A stretch of DNA of 64,000 nt from Pseudemcibacter sp038106445 (GTDB lineage Bacteria; Pseudomonadota; Alphaproteobacteria; Sphingomonadales; Emcibacteraceae): the NCBI GenBank assembly GCA_038106445.1, contig JAYODU010000010.1, positions 4,798 to 68,797 of the forward strand, read 5' to 3'. Below the pieces are notes generated by a model that was not told where the DNA came from, did no database searches, and saw only the letters and a program-made list of their open reading frames with translations. The translations under genes and the position numbers were made by a program. This document shows positions 16,682-26,038 of the stretch, one piece after another (the stretch's first letter is position 1; each line of letters begins with the position of its first letter).

Positions 16682-17311
16682 ATGCCAGCAGTTGATCAGC
16701 TTATACCGTTTTTTATTGCCGCCGTTATATTTGCATTTATTCCTGGGCCGGCAATTCTTTATACAGCAGCCCAGACAATGGCCAAGGGTAAAAGAGGCGG
16801 CGCCTTTGCTGCATTTGGTATACATATAGGAGGACTTTTCCATATTATTGCCGCCGCGGCAGGGCTATCGGCTGTTTTTAACCATGCGCCGATTGCCTAT
16901 ACGGTTCTTAAAGTTTGTGGTGCGCTATATCTGATCTGGTTGGGGATTGAGATAATTCGTGGAAAGCTTGATACAAGCGAACTTCCGCACATGAAAGATC
17001 ACCTTAAAAAGAAGGTTTTTATCGATAGTATGATGGTGGAAATACTAAATCCAAAGGTGATAATTTTCTATATCGCCTTTCTGCCCCAATTTGTTGATCC
17101 GGCTGCCAGCTATCCGTTATGGCTTCAGTTTATTATTCTTGGCACAATCAATAATATTTTATTCACTATCGTCGATATCTGCGTGATTTTTCTAACATCT
17201 GCCGTTATAAGTGGGCTTAAGAAATCAGCGAGAAGCCAAAAAATTGTGCGATGGGTCTCAGGGTCAACTTTAATGGGACTTGGCATTAATCTGGCCGTAT
17301 CCGAAAGATAG
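16682..17311 (+). CDS. LysE family amino acid exporter
   Basis: A 209-residue membrane protein of the LysE/RhtB family with about six hydrophobic segments. The family signature near the N-terminus is seen as FAFIPGPAILYTAAQTMAKGKRGG, followed by GIHIGGLFHI, LIWLGIEIIRGK and NPKVIIFYIAFLPQFV. Such proteins export amino acids or lactones. It is preceded by GGAAGG and followed after 19 bases by the aromatic aminotransferase gene, so export of an aromatic or other amino acid is possible. Substrate not determined. Confidence 0.9.
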   Translation: MPAVDQLIPFFIAAVIFAFIPGPAILYTAAQTMAKGKRGGAFAAFGIHIGGLFHIIAAAAGLSAVFNHAPIAYTVLKVCGALYLIWLGIEIIRGKLDTSELPHMKDHLKKKVFIDSMMVEILNPKVIIFYIAFLPQFVDPAASYPLWLQFIILGTINNILFTIVDICVIFLTSAVISGLKKSARSQKIVRWVSGSTLMGLGINLAVSER

Positions 17312-17330
17312 ATAAAGAGGAAGTATAGAA

Positions 17331-18530
17331 ATGCTGTTTAGTGGTTTGGCTGAAGTCGGTGATGATCCGATCCTGCAAGTTTCAACAATGTATAAAGCAT
17401 CGAATGATCCCAACAAGGTGGATCTTGGTGTTGGTGTATATAAGGATGCGGATGGTAACACGGCAATTCTGAATAGTGTTAAAAAAGCAGAACAGTATCT
17501 GGTGGATCATCAGGATACAAAAACCTATCTGTCCCCGGCAGGAAATCCTGAATTTAACAAACTGATACAGGATATGCTTATCGGTGCTGATCATCCCGCA
17601 GTTGGTGAGAAGCGTGTTTCAACATATCAGACACCAGGTGGAACTGGAGGTGTCAGGATTGGGCTAGAATTTGTAAAAGCATGTAATCCAAATGCAAATG
17701 TATGGATATCAAACCCTACATGGCCAAACCATACGGCTATTACAAAATCGCTGGGCCTTACTCCGAAACAATATCGATATTATGATATTAAACAGGGCAC
17801 ATTTCAGTATCAGGAAATGTTTGATGATCTTTCTGGCACAGGGGAAGGTGATGTGATCATCCTGCATGGATGCTGTCACAATGCGTCTGGTGCTGATTTA
17901 ACCAATGCGCAGTGGGATGAGGTTGCGGCAATGATGCTTGAAAAAGGACTGGTTCCTTTGGTTGACTTCGCTTATCAGGGTTTTGGTGATGGCATTGAAG
18001 AAGACACATACGCCGCCAAAGTCATGAGCACGAAATTACCGGAAGCTTTGATCGCCAGTTCATGTTCAAAAAACTTTGCGATGTATCGGGACCGTGCTGG
18101 TGCGATTACGCTGGTTTCATCTGATGCAACGGAACATGTAAAAAATACATCACACTTGCTCAGTGCTGTTCGGGCAACCTATTCAATGCCGCCTGATCAT
18201 GGTGCGGCGGTTGTTGCGCATATTCTTGGAACGCCGGCGCTTAAGGCAGAATGGATCGCAGAAGTGGATGAAATGCGTGAACGGGTAAAAAAAATGCGCC
18301 GTTTGTTTGTGAAGAAAATGAACGAAAAAGCACCCAATAGTGGCTTTGGCTATATAGCTGAACAAAAAGGAATGTTTTCATATCTAACACTTACCCCGGA
18401 ACAAATTCAGACACTGATCAATAAACATAGTATTTTCTTTATGGGTAATGGCCGTGTTAATATGGCGGGTCTTACAGAAAAAAATATCGACTATGTAACG
18501 GATGCGGTTGCATCACTGTTCAGGTCATAG
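17331..18530 (+). CDS. Aromatic amino acid / aspartate aminotransferase (class I)
   Basis: A 399-residue class I PLP aminotransferase of the AspC/TyrB group. It shows KVDLGVGVYKD, YLSPAGNPEFN, GGTGGVRIG, ISNPTWPNH, HGCCHNASGADLT, DFAYQGFGDG and the PLP Lys near residue 247 in SCSKNFAMYRDRAGA. The last conserved stretch is GMFSYLTLTPEQ. HGCCHNPTG is the usual form, so HNASG is a small variation. It lies between lysE and dapF on the same strand, with short gaps (19 and 8 bases). It may feed aromatic or aspartate-family metabolism. AspC and TyrB cannot be separated by sequence alone. Confidence 0.92.
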   Translation: MLFSGLAEVGDDPILQVSTMYKASNDPNKVDLGVGVYKDADGNTAILNSVKKAEQYLVDHQDTKTYLSPAGNPEFNKLIQDMLIGADHPAVGEKRVSTYQTPGGTGGVRIGLEFVKACNPNANVWISNPTWPNHTAITKSLGLTPKQYRYYDIKQGTFQYQEMFDDLSGTGEGDVIILHGCCHNASGADLTNAQWDEVAAMMLEKGLVPLVDFAYQGFGDGIEEDTYAAKVMSTKLPEALIASSCSKNFAMYRDRAGAITLVSSDATEHVKNTSHLLSAVRATYSMPPDHGAAVVAHILGTPALKAEWIAEVDEMRERVKKMRRLFVKKMNEKAPNSGFGYIAEQKGMFSYLTLTPEQIQTLINKHSIFFMGNGRVNMAGLTEKNIDYVTDAVASLFRS

Positions 18531-18538
18531 GAAGCGCT

Positions 18539-19393
18539 TTGCAAAACTGGTTAAACATAGCCAATATGGGGCTTCCCTTCGTAAAAATGCAGGGGCTGGG
18601 TAATCATTTTGTTATCATTGATGGACGGACCGACCCGTTTAGTCCTTCCGCGGATGAAATTACACGTATTTGTGACCCTAAAATTGGGATTGGCGCCGAA
18701 CAGTTATTGGTTATTGAACCGGTAAGTAAGCATGGTGAAGGGGCATACGCACGGGTGCGTATCTATAATCCTGACGGTCCCGAAGTTGAAGCCTGCGGAA
18801 ACGCCACTCGCTGCGTTGCGCTTCTCTTGTTTGAAGAAGCAGGGTTGGATGAACTGGGTCTTGAAATAAATTTTGAAATACTCCACTGCAAAAGAGACGG
18901 GAACAACATCAGTGTGGAAATGCCCAAAATTTCGTTTGACTGGAAAGATGTTCCGCTCACTCATGAAATGGATACCCTTCATGTTGATATTCGTGATGAC
19001 GGTGTCAGGGATGGTGTGGCGGTAAATGTTGCTAACCCGCATTTGGTTTTCTTTGTTGAAGACTTTGATGCAGTGGACCTTTCTGCGGTGGGAAGCCGTA
19101 TCCAAAAACATGCATTTTTACCTGAATCTGCCAATGTGGGGCTTGCAGAAATCATTGATAATACCCGCATTAAATTTCAGGTTTACGAACGGCCCGGCAT
19201 GCTGACGCAGGCTTGTGGAAGTGGATCCTGCGCTGTGGTTGCGGCGGCTCGGGCACGGGGGCTTATTACAGGAAGTCACGCCAATGTTGAAATGCCCGGT
19301 GGTACATTAAAAATAACATATAAGGATGATCGGTCACCCGTCATGAGCGGCCCAGCTGAATTTTGCTTTAGCGGATATCTTACATGGTCATAA
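18539..19393 (+). CDS. dapF: Diaminopimelate epimerase
   Basis: A PLP-independent epimerase that converts LL- to meso-diaminopimelate for lysine and peptidoglycan. Both catalytic Cys motifs are present, ACGNATRC and ACGSGSCA, along with KMQGLGNHFVIID. The frame opens at TTG 18539, which has AGGAAG six bases upstream. An ATG at 18566 (MGLPFVKMQGLGNHF) gives the more usual N-terminus but has no good ribosome-binding site, so the TTG is kept as the start with some doubt. It lies 8 bases after the aminotransferase stop. Confidence 0.95.
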   Translation: MQNWLNIANMGLPFVKMQGLGNHFVIIDGRTDPFSPSADEITRICDPKIGIGAEQLLVIEPVSKHGEGAYARVRIYNPDGPEVEACGNATRCVALLLFEEAGLDELGLEINFEILHCKRDGNNISVEMPKISFDWKDVPLTHEMDTLHVDIRDDGVRDGVAVNVANPHLVFFVEDFDAVDLSAVGSRIQKHAFLPESANVGLAEIIDNTRIKFQVYERPGMLTQACGSGSCAVVAAARARGLITGSHANVEMPGGTLKITYKDDRSPVMSGPAEFCFSGYLTWS

Positions 19394-19426
19394 AAAAGGG
19401 CATGGTAATTAAAAAAGGGAAAGATA

Positions 19427-20512
19427 ATGAAACAAGCATTTATAATAATTTTTGCATTTTTATTGGTATCATGCGGTACGGAAAATAATGCAAAAAAAAC
19501 CATGGAACAGAAACTGGCAGATGTTGACCAAATTTTTGCAGATTATGTAGGTGACGTACCCGGTGCGGCCGTCATGGTCATAAAGGACGGCGCCGTTATT
19601 ATGCAAAAAGGTTACGGTATTGCCCATTTTGCCAGCAATTCACCGGTAACCAGTAAAACAGATTTTCGGTTGGCATCAGTAACCAAACAATTTACTGCCA
19701 TGAGTATTTTGCAGTTAGTGGAGAAGGGTGATTTATCACTGGATACATCGTTAGCGGATATCTGGCCCGACTTCCCGGAATATGGACGTACGATTACTAT
19801 TGAGCATCTTCTTAACCACACATCGGGCATTCAGGACTATGAAGGCATGGTACCCGATGATTTGGATCGTCAGGTTAAGGATGCCGATGTGCTTGATTAT
19901 ATGATGAATGTTGATAGTGCGTATTTTGAGGTGGGCCAAAAACATCAATATAGCAACACTGCATATGCCATGCTCACACAGATACTTGAAAAAATAACAG
20001 GTAAGCCATTCAGGGAATATCTGAAGGAAAATATTTTTGATCCTATCGGTATGGATAATACCCTCGCATTTGAACAGGGGATCAACGAAGTGCCAAATCG
20101 CGCTTACGGCTATACCATTGAAGAAACCGGGATTATTGAAACGGATCAAAGCAAATGGAGTGCTGTTCTTGGGGATGGAGGGATTTATTCCAACCTTGAG
20201 GATTTTTATAAATGGGATCAGGCCCTTTATACCGACAAACTGCTTGGGCAGCGTTATATGGACATGTTATTTACCAATTATAAGACTAACGATGGCGAAT
20301 TTATGGATTATGGTTATGGCTGGCGCCTTGAAAATTACAAGGGTATGGATGTGGTTTACCACACAGGCAGTTCAATCGGCTTTCGCAATATTTTCTACCG
20401 TATTCCTTCAATGAATTTTTCACTACTGATTTTTAGAAATCGCGATCAGGGCGGCGAATTCAGCAGTCTGGAATATGCACATAATGTTGTGGATGTTTTC
20501 TTCAGTCAATAG
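19427..20512 (+). CDS. Beta-lactamase-fold serine hydrolase, lipoprotein
   Basis: A 361-residue class C beta-lactamase-related (PBP4*/esterase-like) enzyme with a lipoprotein signal ending in LVSC (Cys16). All three active-site motifs are intact: SVTK (Ser84, Lys87), YSN at 175-177, and HTG in VVYHTGSSIG. This family includes D-amino acid peptidases, esterases and carboxypeptidases rather than clinical beta-lactamases. The 3' end overlaps the pyrC end by 11 bases tail to tail. A related protein with lost motifs is encoded at 21605-22756. Confidence 0.9.
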   Translation: MKQAFIIIFAFLLVSCGTENNAKKTMEQKLADVDQIFADYVGDVPGAAVMVIKDGAVIMQKGYGIAHFASNSPVTSKTDFRLASVTKQFTAMSILQLVEKGDLSLDTSLADIWPDFPEYGRTITIEHLLNHTSGIQDYEGMVPDDLDRQVKDADVLDYMMNVDSAYFEVGQKHQYSNTAYAMLTQILEKITGKPFREYLKENIFDPIGMDNTLAFEQGINEVPNRAYGYTIEETGIIETDQSKWSAVLGDGGIYSNLEDFYKWDQALYTDKLLGQRYMDMLFTNYKTNDGEFMDYGYGWRLENYKGMDVVYHTGSSIGFRNIFYRIPSMNFSLLIFRNRDQGGEFSSLEYAHNVVDVFFSQ

Positions 20513-21548
20513 ACCATGTGAGTTCGCCCCCCGCGCGAAACGGTACACATACTTCGTCGCCAAATGCAAATTCCTCGACGATTGTGGTAGGTTTTTTGAC
20601 TAATGTTATTTTTTCGCGATTGCGTGGCAAGCCGTAAAAATCGGGACCATTAAAGCTTGCGAATGCTTCGAGCCGATGAAGCGCGCCCGCTTTTTCAAAA
20701 ATTTCTGCATAAAATTCTATGCCGCCATGAGCGGTATATATTCCGGCGCAGCCACAGGTATTTTCCTTGGTGGATTTTGTATGCGGGGCGCTGTCAGTGC
20801 CAAGGAAGAATTTATTATTGCCGCCTGTAGCAGCGTTGATCAGGGCTTCACGGTGTTTTTCCCGTTTTAAAACCGGCAGACAATAATGATGGGGGCGGAT
20901 GCCTCCTTTAAAAAGCGCGTTGCGATTAAGCAGCATATGATGAGCTGTAATTGTCGCTCCCACATTTGTTGATGCAGTTTCAACAAGTTTTACGGCGTCT
21001 TCCGTCGTGATATGTTCAAATACCACCTTTAAATCCGGGAAGTTTTTGATGATGCCTTCAAGAAACTGATCGATAAAAACTTTTTCACGGTCAAAAATAT
21101 CGACACTCGGATCCGTGACCTCGCCATGTACAAGCAGCGGCATTCCTTCTTCTGCCATGGCTTCAAGCACATCATAACAGGCAACAATATCACTGACGCC
21201 CTTTGATGAATTGGTTGTTGCACCGGCGGGATACCATTTAACCGCATGTATAAAGCCACTATCGCGTGCTTTTTTAATTTCTGATGCGTTTGTTTTGTTG
21301 GTCAGATAAAGGGTCATAAGCGGATCGAACGTAAGCTTATATTCACTGGGAAGCGCATTAATGATACGGCCCCGATATTCTTCGGCAAGCTCTGTTGTTG
21401 TGACTGGATCAACAAGGTTCGGCATTATAATCGCACGGGAAAACCGTTTGGTCGTATCTGCAAGAACGGACGGCAGAAATTTATTATCGCGAACATGAAG
21501 ATGCCAGTCATCGGGTTTAACTATGGTAAGTTTTTTTGTATTCGTCAT
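20502..21548 (-). CDS. pyrC: Dihydroorotase, class II (PyrC type)
   Basis: This enzyme makes dihydroorotate from carbamoyl aspartate in pyrimidine synthesis. The metal ligands are seen in DDWHLHVRD (the HxH pair), the carboxylated-Lys region HAVKWYPAGATTNS, FEHITT and the Asp of TDSAPHTKSTKE. About 348 residues is normal for the E. coli-like class. I start at ATG 21548 (MTNTKKLTIVKPDD); the frame extends to a TTG at 21572. It is monocistronic on the minus strand between two beta-lactamase-fold genes, and its end overlaps the intact one. Confidence 0.95.
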   Translation of the reverse strand: MTNTKKLTIVKPDDWHLHVRDNKFLPSVLADTTKRFSRAIIMPNLVDPVTTTELAEEYRGRIINALPSEYKLTFDPLMTLYLTNKTNASEIKKARDSGFIHAVKWYPAGATTNSSKGVSDIVACYDVLEAMAEEGMPLLVHGEVTDPSVDIFDREKVFIDQFLEGIIKNFPDLKVVFEHITTEDAVKLVETASTNVGATITAHHMLLNRNALFKGGIRPHHYCLPVLKREKHREALINAATGGNNKFFLGTDSAPHTKSTKENTCGCAGIYTAHGGIEFYAEIFEKAGALHRLEAFASFNGPDFYGLPRNREKITLVKKPTTIVEEFAFGDEVCVPFRAGGELTWSID

Positions 21549-21604
21549 TCGCAAATGTCCGGCAGCGGTCAATGTTTTTAAATTGATCGCACTCTTATCA
21601 TATT

Positions 21605-22756
21605 TTAATTGTTTGATGCATATTTTTTTGCGACAGGGATCAAAATATTTTCAACGTAAGTATCCAGAAACATTCTTATATCATTCTCACCTGTTTGAAC
21701 GGCCCCCAAATTGGCAAGAGAAACAATAATCAGATCAGAATTTTCAATTTGTCTGACATCTGATGTAAAGCCAAGAATTTCACTGTGAATGCCCTTATTG
21801 CGTGCTGCAACAGGTGAAAATAAAATGCTTCTATCCTTCGCTAAAAAATCATCTTGCCAGATTGCTTTGGCAAATTTTGCAAGATCCCGTGCCGTTGATA
21901 CCATACCACTGCCTACTCCTTCTGCAGAAAGGGTTGTTCCGGTAGTTGCAAGCAGGCGTCCTTCTTCAAAATCAAATTTTGCGTTTACACCGACCCTGGA
22001 TATAAATTCGTCAGATCCAAAATGATAACTCCCTGCCATCAATCCCAAAGGCACAGGTTCATAGGTATCATAATAGGTATTATTTAGATCAAGAGGTGTC
22101 AGGATGCGACTGCGCATTTCGTCTTCAAGAAGCTCGCCGGTTACCTTTTCAATAATAAGGCCAAGGAGTGTATAGTTACTTTTTGAAAATTGGTAACTTG
22201 TACCTGGAACACTGGTAGCGGCATGTTTATTGCTCGTAATATATTTTAAGGGTTCGTCTTTTTCCCACCGATATGTCGGATTTAACTGAATACCGCGGCT
22301 GCGTCTTGCCCAATCCGGATCATTATCCCAGGAATATATGCCACTCGTGTGATTTAAGAGCTCTTTGATCTTAGCCTTATCCGCATTTTCAATATTGGCA
22401 AATTGTTCCCCCAGTATGGAAACTGGTGTGTCATCAAAACTAAGAAACCCTTCCTGTTCAAGTTGGATAATTATTGCGCCAAGAAAATGATGTGTTATAT
22501 CACCAATGCCGAATAAATGGGACTGTGACATCTGCTTCTGGTCTTCGATCATTGAATAGCCGGCAGCACCTGACCAGATTAATCCTTCTGGTCCAATGAT
22601 TGCAACTGACACACCTGGTATATCGCTTGCAACAACCTGCTCTATGGCGGCGTTCATTTGCGCATCTATCGCGGGATGTTCCTGCTCCTGGGCATTAAGT
22701 TGCACGGCGTAAATCCCAAATAAGCCAAAGATCAATGTGCGGATAATTTGTTTCAT
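21605..22756 (-). CDS. Beta-lactamase-fold protein with lost catalytic motifs (pseudoenzyme)
   Basis: A 383-residue secreted protein with an N-terminal signal (IRTLIFGLFGIYAVQLNAQ). The fold is clear from IPGVSVAIIGPEGLIWSGAAGYS, LLNHTSGIYSWD and YTLLGLIIEKVTGE. The SxxK motif reads D86-I-T-H89 (FGIGDITHHF), the YSN motif reads F190-S-K192 (YQFSKSNY), and the HTG region reads GIHSEILG. No nucleophile of the usual kind is left, so hydrolysis is unlikely. The frame is otherwise intact, which argues for a retained non-catalytic role. Its ATG overlaps the M16 peptidase stop (ATGA), so the two are translationally coupled. Confidence 0.85.
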   Translation of the reverse strand: MKQIIRTLIFGLFGIYAVQLNAQEQEHPAIDAQMNAAIEQVVASDIPGVSVAIIGPEGLIWSGAAGYSMIEDQKQMSQSHLFGIGDITHHFLGAIIIQLEQEGFLSFDDTPVSILGEQFANIENADKAKIKELLNHTSGIYSWDNDPDWARRSRGIQLNPTYRWEKDEPLKYITSNKHAATSVPGTSYQFSKSNYTLLGLIIEKVTGELLEDEMRSRILTPLDLNNTYYDTYEPVPLGLMAGSYHFGSDEFISRVGVNAKFDFEEGRLLATTGTTLSAEGVGSGMVSTARDLAKFAKAIWQDDFLAKDRSILFSPVAARNKGIHSEILGFTSDVRQIENSDLIIVSLANLGAVQTGENDIRMFLDTYVENILIPVAKKYASNN

Positions 22757-25482
22757 CTTATTTTATTTCCATTGGCATCCCAAATTTCGACAGTTCCAAG
22801 TGCAAGATCACGGATGTTCTGCTCAATTTCACTTAAATCACCAACCACAACCCAGTTCATAGCATTGGGCCTTAAATTTTCCTGGGCGGTTTTTTGTAAA
22901 ATTTCCGGTGTGAGGGAAGCGTATTTCTCATATAAGGTTTCCGCATAATTATAAGGCCGCCCGTAATGTTCATTGCTCATGATATAATTGAGAAGACTTC
23001 TGTTCGTTGCAAACCGGCCCGGTAGCGGTAGTGTATTTCCTTTAACCATGAGGGATAATTCTTCATCAGTAGGAGGTCGGGTATTCTGGTAATCTTTAAG
23101 TTCCTTAACGATTTCCATTATGGACACTGCGGTTTTATCCGTTTGGACGGATGTACTGACCCGGAATGATCGTTGCCGAATGGCCTGACTGATAGAACTG
23201 CCGGCGCCATATGACCATCCTTTGTCTTCACGCAGGTTCATGTTTATACGAGACGTGAATTCACCACCAAGAATATCATTCATCGCGTTGATAAAAAAGG
23301 CATTCTCATCGGATGATGGTGAAACAAGATGCGCACCTATAATGATAGATTGGACGGCTTCTGGCTTATCTACCAGAATGATTTGTGTTTCTTGGGCAAA
23401 TTCGGCATCGGTAAGATTTTTATTACCTTTGGGTCGGCCAGGGTTCTTCCAGTCACCGAAATATGTATTCAACTCCCGGGTTATTTCTTCAAGTGTAGTA
23501 TCACCCACAACATAAATTTTTGCATTATCGGGTCTTATCCACATTTCATGAAAATCAATCAGATCCTGTCTGTTAATGCTTCGGACCATACGTTCGCGTT
23601 CAATGATTGTGCGTCCGCTATAAACATGATCTTTACCATAAAGTACGGTTGACAATAAATTGCCGGCGATACTGTCGGGGCTCATTTTCGCTTCTTCAAG
23701 CTGTGCAAGCGTTAGGGAACGGTCTCTTTCAATATCTTCTGGACGAAAAGCCGGGTTACGCACGACATCTGCCCAAAGCTTTACGGACTGCGAAAGGTTC
23801 TTTTTAAGTGCTGACAGGCTGATGTTTGAGCTATCCAATCCATTTCCAAAACCGATACTGGCGCCAAGGGTATTTTTCAGATCATCAAATTCAAGCGATG
23901 AAAGGCTTTTTGTACCTTCATTCATGTTGCCAAATGTAAAGGACGCTGTTCCATACTTTACATCATGGTCTGTTACTTGTCCTGCATCGAAATTTATTGC
24001 GAGATTGACGGTTGGAACATTATGGCGTTCAGCCAGTGTTACTTCAATCCCGTTATTAAGCGTTGCATGTTGAAGCGGAGGTAATTTAATATCCGCCTCT
24101 GCTTTAAAGTCAGGCATTTTGCTTCTGACTAGAGCAGTTTCAACAACATCAAATCGGCCAAATGGCAACATATCTAACTTAAAGAACCCGTTTGAAAGCC
24201 ATTTATTTGACGTATCTTTAATATCAGTTCTTGTTGAAGCCTGCTGCCAGGCCTGTTTCGTGTGTACAAAACCCGGATCATTTGCGTAAATTGCACCGCT
24301 TGCAAGCGCTGATCCTTTACTTGAAATACTTTCCATCGCCCTGATCATGCTGTTTTCAATAGCGGTTTTAACACGACTAAGTTCTTTGGTTGTTGGGCCA
24401 TCTTCAAGAAAATCTGTAAGCATTCCTTCGATTACTGTCGTTAGGTCTTCAGGACTTTCTCCAAATTTAAGTTCTGCTGTTATCATGAACATTCCTGAAA
24501 GTTCACCCGGGATGACGGTTGCCGAAGCACTATTTAAACGTTCTTCCTCATGCACGAGTTTTGAATAAAGTCTTGAATTTCGCCCTCCTCCGAAGATGCT
24601 TGCCGCAACTTCCAGTTCTGCATATTCTTTTGTTGTGCGGCCGGGTATTGCCCAGGTCCAAGTCATATAGGTTTGCGGAACATTGTCTTCCATCACTTCA
24701 TATCGATTGTTCTGATGGATAGGAACCCATGATTTTTTCTGGCTCATTGGCGGGCCCGCGGGAATATCACCAAAGTATTTTTCCATTAACGGTCGTGACG
24801 TTTCAACGTCAATATCGCCGCTTAAAACGATCACGGCGTTATTGGGACCGTAATACGCTCTAAACCATTCTTGGACATCTTCAAGCGACGCGTTGTCCAG
24901 ATCTTCCATGGATCCAATGGTTGAATGGTGATACGGATGCCCGGCAGGATAGACAGATTCGTAAATACTATAATAAAGTTTTCCGCCCGGACGGTTGTCC
25001 CCTTCACGTTTTTCATTTTTTACCACATCACGCTGTTCATCAAGTTTTTCCTGCGCTATGGCACCAAGCAGATGACCCATCCGATCAGATTCCATCCAGA
25101 GAATTCGGTCAAGACCGCCAACCGGGACGGTCTGGTAATAATTCGTTCTATCTCGGGATGTTGTTCCATTGATCCCGCTGGCACCTATTTCCTGTAATGA
25201 TTTAAAGTAGTCATCATCATAATTTTCACTGCCATTGAACATCAGATGTTCAAATAAGTGGGCAAAGCCGCTTTTGCCGGTGGGCTCATCTTTTGATCCA
25301 ACATGATACCAGACGTTAACGTTAACAATAGGGGCATTCTCGTCTTTATGAACCACAACTCTAAGGCCGTTTTTCAGGGTGTATTGCTCAAATTCTATCC
25401 TTGGCGTATCCTGAGCATAAGCATAAGCAGAAGCAGAAAGATAAGATAATATTAAAGTTAACGATAAGATGATTAGCCGCAT
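22753..25482 (-). CDS. M16 family zinc peptidase (pitrilysin/insulinase type), secreted
   Basis: A 909-residue two-repeat M16 peptidase with a signal peptide (residues 1-24, ending AYAQ). The inverted zinc motif is seen as H75-LF-E78-H79 in FAHLFEHLMFNGSENYDD, with the distal Glu region in QRDVVKNEKREG. The C-terminal repeat (from about residue 470) lacks the zinc motif and carries the substrate-binding type RINMNLREDKGWSYG. These proteins degrade peptides in the periplasm. It is followed by the pseudoenzyme at 21605, with ATGA coupling. Confidence 0.93.
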   Translation of the reverse strand: MRLIILSLTLILSYLSASAYAYAQDTPRIEFEQYTLKNGLRVVVHKDENAPIVNVNVWYHVGSKDEPTGKSGFAHLFEHLMFNGSENYDDDYFKSLQEIGASGINGTTSRDRTNYYQTVPVGGLDRILWMESDRMGHLLGAIAQEKLDEQRDVVKNEKREGDNRPGGKLYYSIYESVYPAGHPYHHSTIGSMEDLDNASLEDVQEWFRAYYGPNNAVIVLSGDIDVETSRPLMEKYFGDIPAGPPMSQKKSWVPIHQNNRYEVMEDNVPQTYMTWTWAIPGRTTKEYAELEVAASIFGGGRNSRLYSKLVHEEERLNSASATVIPGELSGMFMITAELKFGESPEDLTTVIEGMLTDFLEDGPTTKELSRVKTAIENSMIRAMESISSKGSALASGAIYANDPGFVHTKQAWQQASTRTDIKDTSNKWLSNGFFKLDMLPFGRFDVVETALVRSKMPDFKAEADIKLPPLQHATLNNGIEVTLAERHNVPTVNLAINFDAGQVTDHDVKYGTASFTFGNMNEGTKSLSSLEFDDLKNTLGASIGFGNGLDSSNISLSALKKNLSQSVKLWADVVRNPAFRPEDIERDRSLTLAQLEEAKMSPDSIAGNLLSTVLYGKDHVYSGRTIIERERMVRSINRQDLIDFHEMWIRPDNAKIYVVGDTTLEEITRELNTYFGDWKNPGRPKGNKNLTDAEFAQETQIILVDKPEAVQSIIIGAHLVSPSSDENAFFINAMNDILGGEFTSRINMNLREDKGWSYGAGSSISQAIRQRSFRVSTSVQTDKTAVSIMEIVKELKDYQNTRPPTDEELSLMVKGNTLPLPGRFATNRSLLNYIMSNEHYGRPYNYAETLYEKYASLTPEILQKTAQENLRPNAMNWVVVGDLSEIEQNIRDLALGTVEIWDANGNKIR

Positions 25483-25568
25483 TTAAAACTCCGATTGATG
25501 ATGCTTAAACTATCATAATCATTTAACCGGTGTTAGACGAATAAAAAATAAGTGATACTGTCTCTACG

Positions 25569-25985
25569 ATGATAAAAATTTCTTCAACTATTTCCATCAA
25601 TGAAGATGATATTAAAATTCGCTTCATGCGTGCTTCCGGACCAGGGGGACAGCATGTCAATAAGGTTGAGAGTGCAGTACAAATTCAATATGACACCAAT
25701 CTCTGCGAAACGATGGGGCCAGCGTATATAACCCGTCTCCAAAAACTGGCTGGCCGACGTATGACCGAAACAGGTGTTATCACCATTTCATCAGATCTTA
25801 GCCGATCCCAGACGCGAAACAGGAATGACGCTATGGAAAGGCTGATCGAATTACTTAAATCGGCCTGTATCGTTCCGAAGGTTAGAAAAAAAACCAAACC
25901 ATCAAAAGCGGTTGTTACACGAAGGCTAAATAGTAAAAAGAAAAAAGCAGAGACGAAGAAACTGAGAAATAAGAAAATAGAATAA
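25569..25985 (+). CDS. arfB: Peptide chain release factor-like ribosome rescue protein ArfB
   Basis: A 138-residue peptidyl-tRNA hydrolase that releases stalled ribosomes. The GGQ motif is at residues 26-28 in GPGGQHVNKVESAVQ. The C-terminal tail is strongly basic (KKTKPSKAV, RRLNSKKKKAETKKLRNKK), as needed to enter the mRNA channel of the ribosome. The protein has no stop-codon recognition domain, which separates it from RF1/RF2. It stands alone, divergent from the M16 gene and convergent with the sugar transferase gene. Confidence 0.93.
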   Translation: MIKISSTISINEDDIKIRFMRASGPGGQHVNKVESAVQIQYDTNLCETMGPAYITRLQKLAGRRMTETGVITISSDLSRSQTRNRNDAMERLIELLKSACIVPKVRKKTKPSKAVVTRRLNSKKKKAETKKLRNKKIE

Positions 25986-26014
25986 TAAAAAAGCCGGATA
26001 GAATTTCCGGCCTT
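25986..26014 (-). terminator. Terminator of the sugar transferase gene
   Basis: An inverted repeat, GCCGGA (25993-25998) and TCCGGC (26006-26011), extended by flanking A/T pairs, has its T tract on the minus strand (25986-25992). It therefore ends the minus-strand transcript from 26683. The plus-strand side (CCTTGTTCTC) has only a poor T run, so it is at best weak for arfB. Confidence 0.8.
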
Positions 26015-26038
26015 GTTCTCATGATATTCTGTCCAATT

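Noticed and set aside
18539..18565. Separate leader peptide before dapF
   Set aside because: The codons are in frame with dapF and behind its ribosome-binding site, so they are better seen as a start-site choice.
19427..20512. Antibiotic-resistance beta-lactamase
   Set aside because: The SxxK, YSN and HTG motifs fit the broad class C-related esterase/peptidase family. It is a chromosomal lipoprotein with no AmpR or mobile context.
25986..26014. Terminator of arfB on the plus strand
   Set aside because: The T tract is on the minus strand, and the plus-strand side has only a broken T run, so it is assigned to the sugar transferase.
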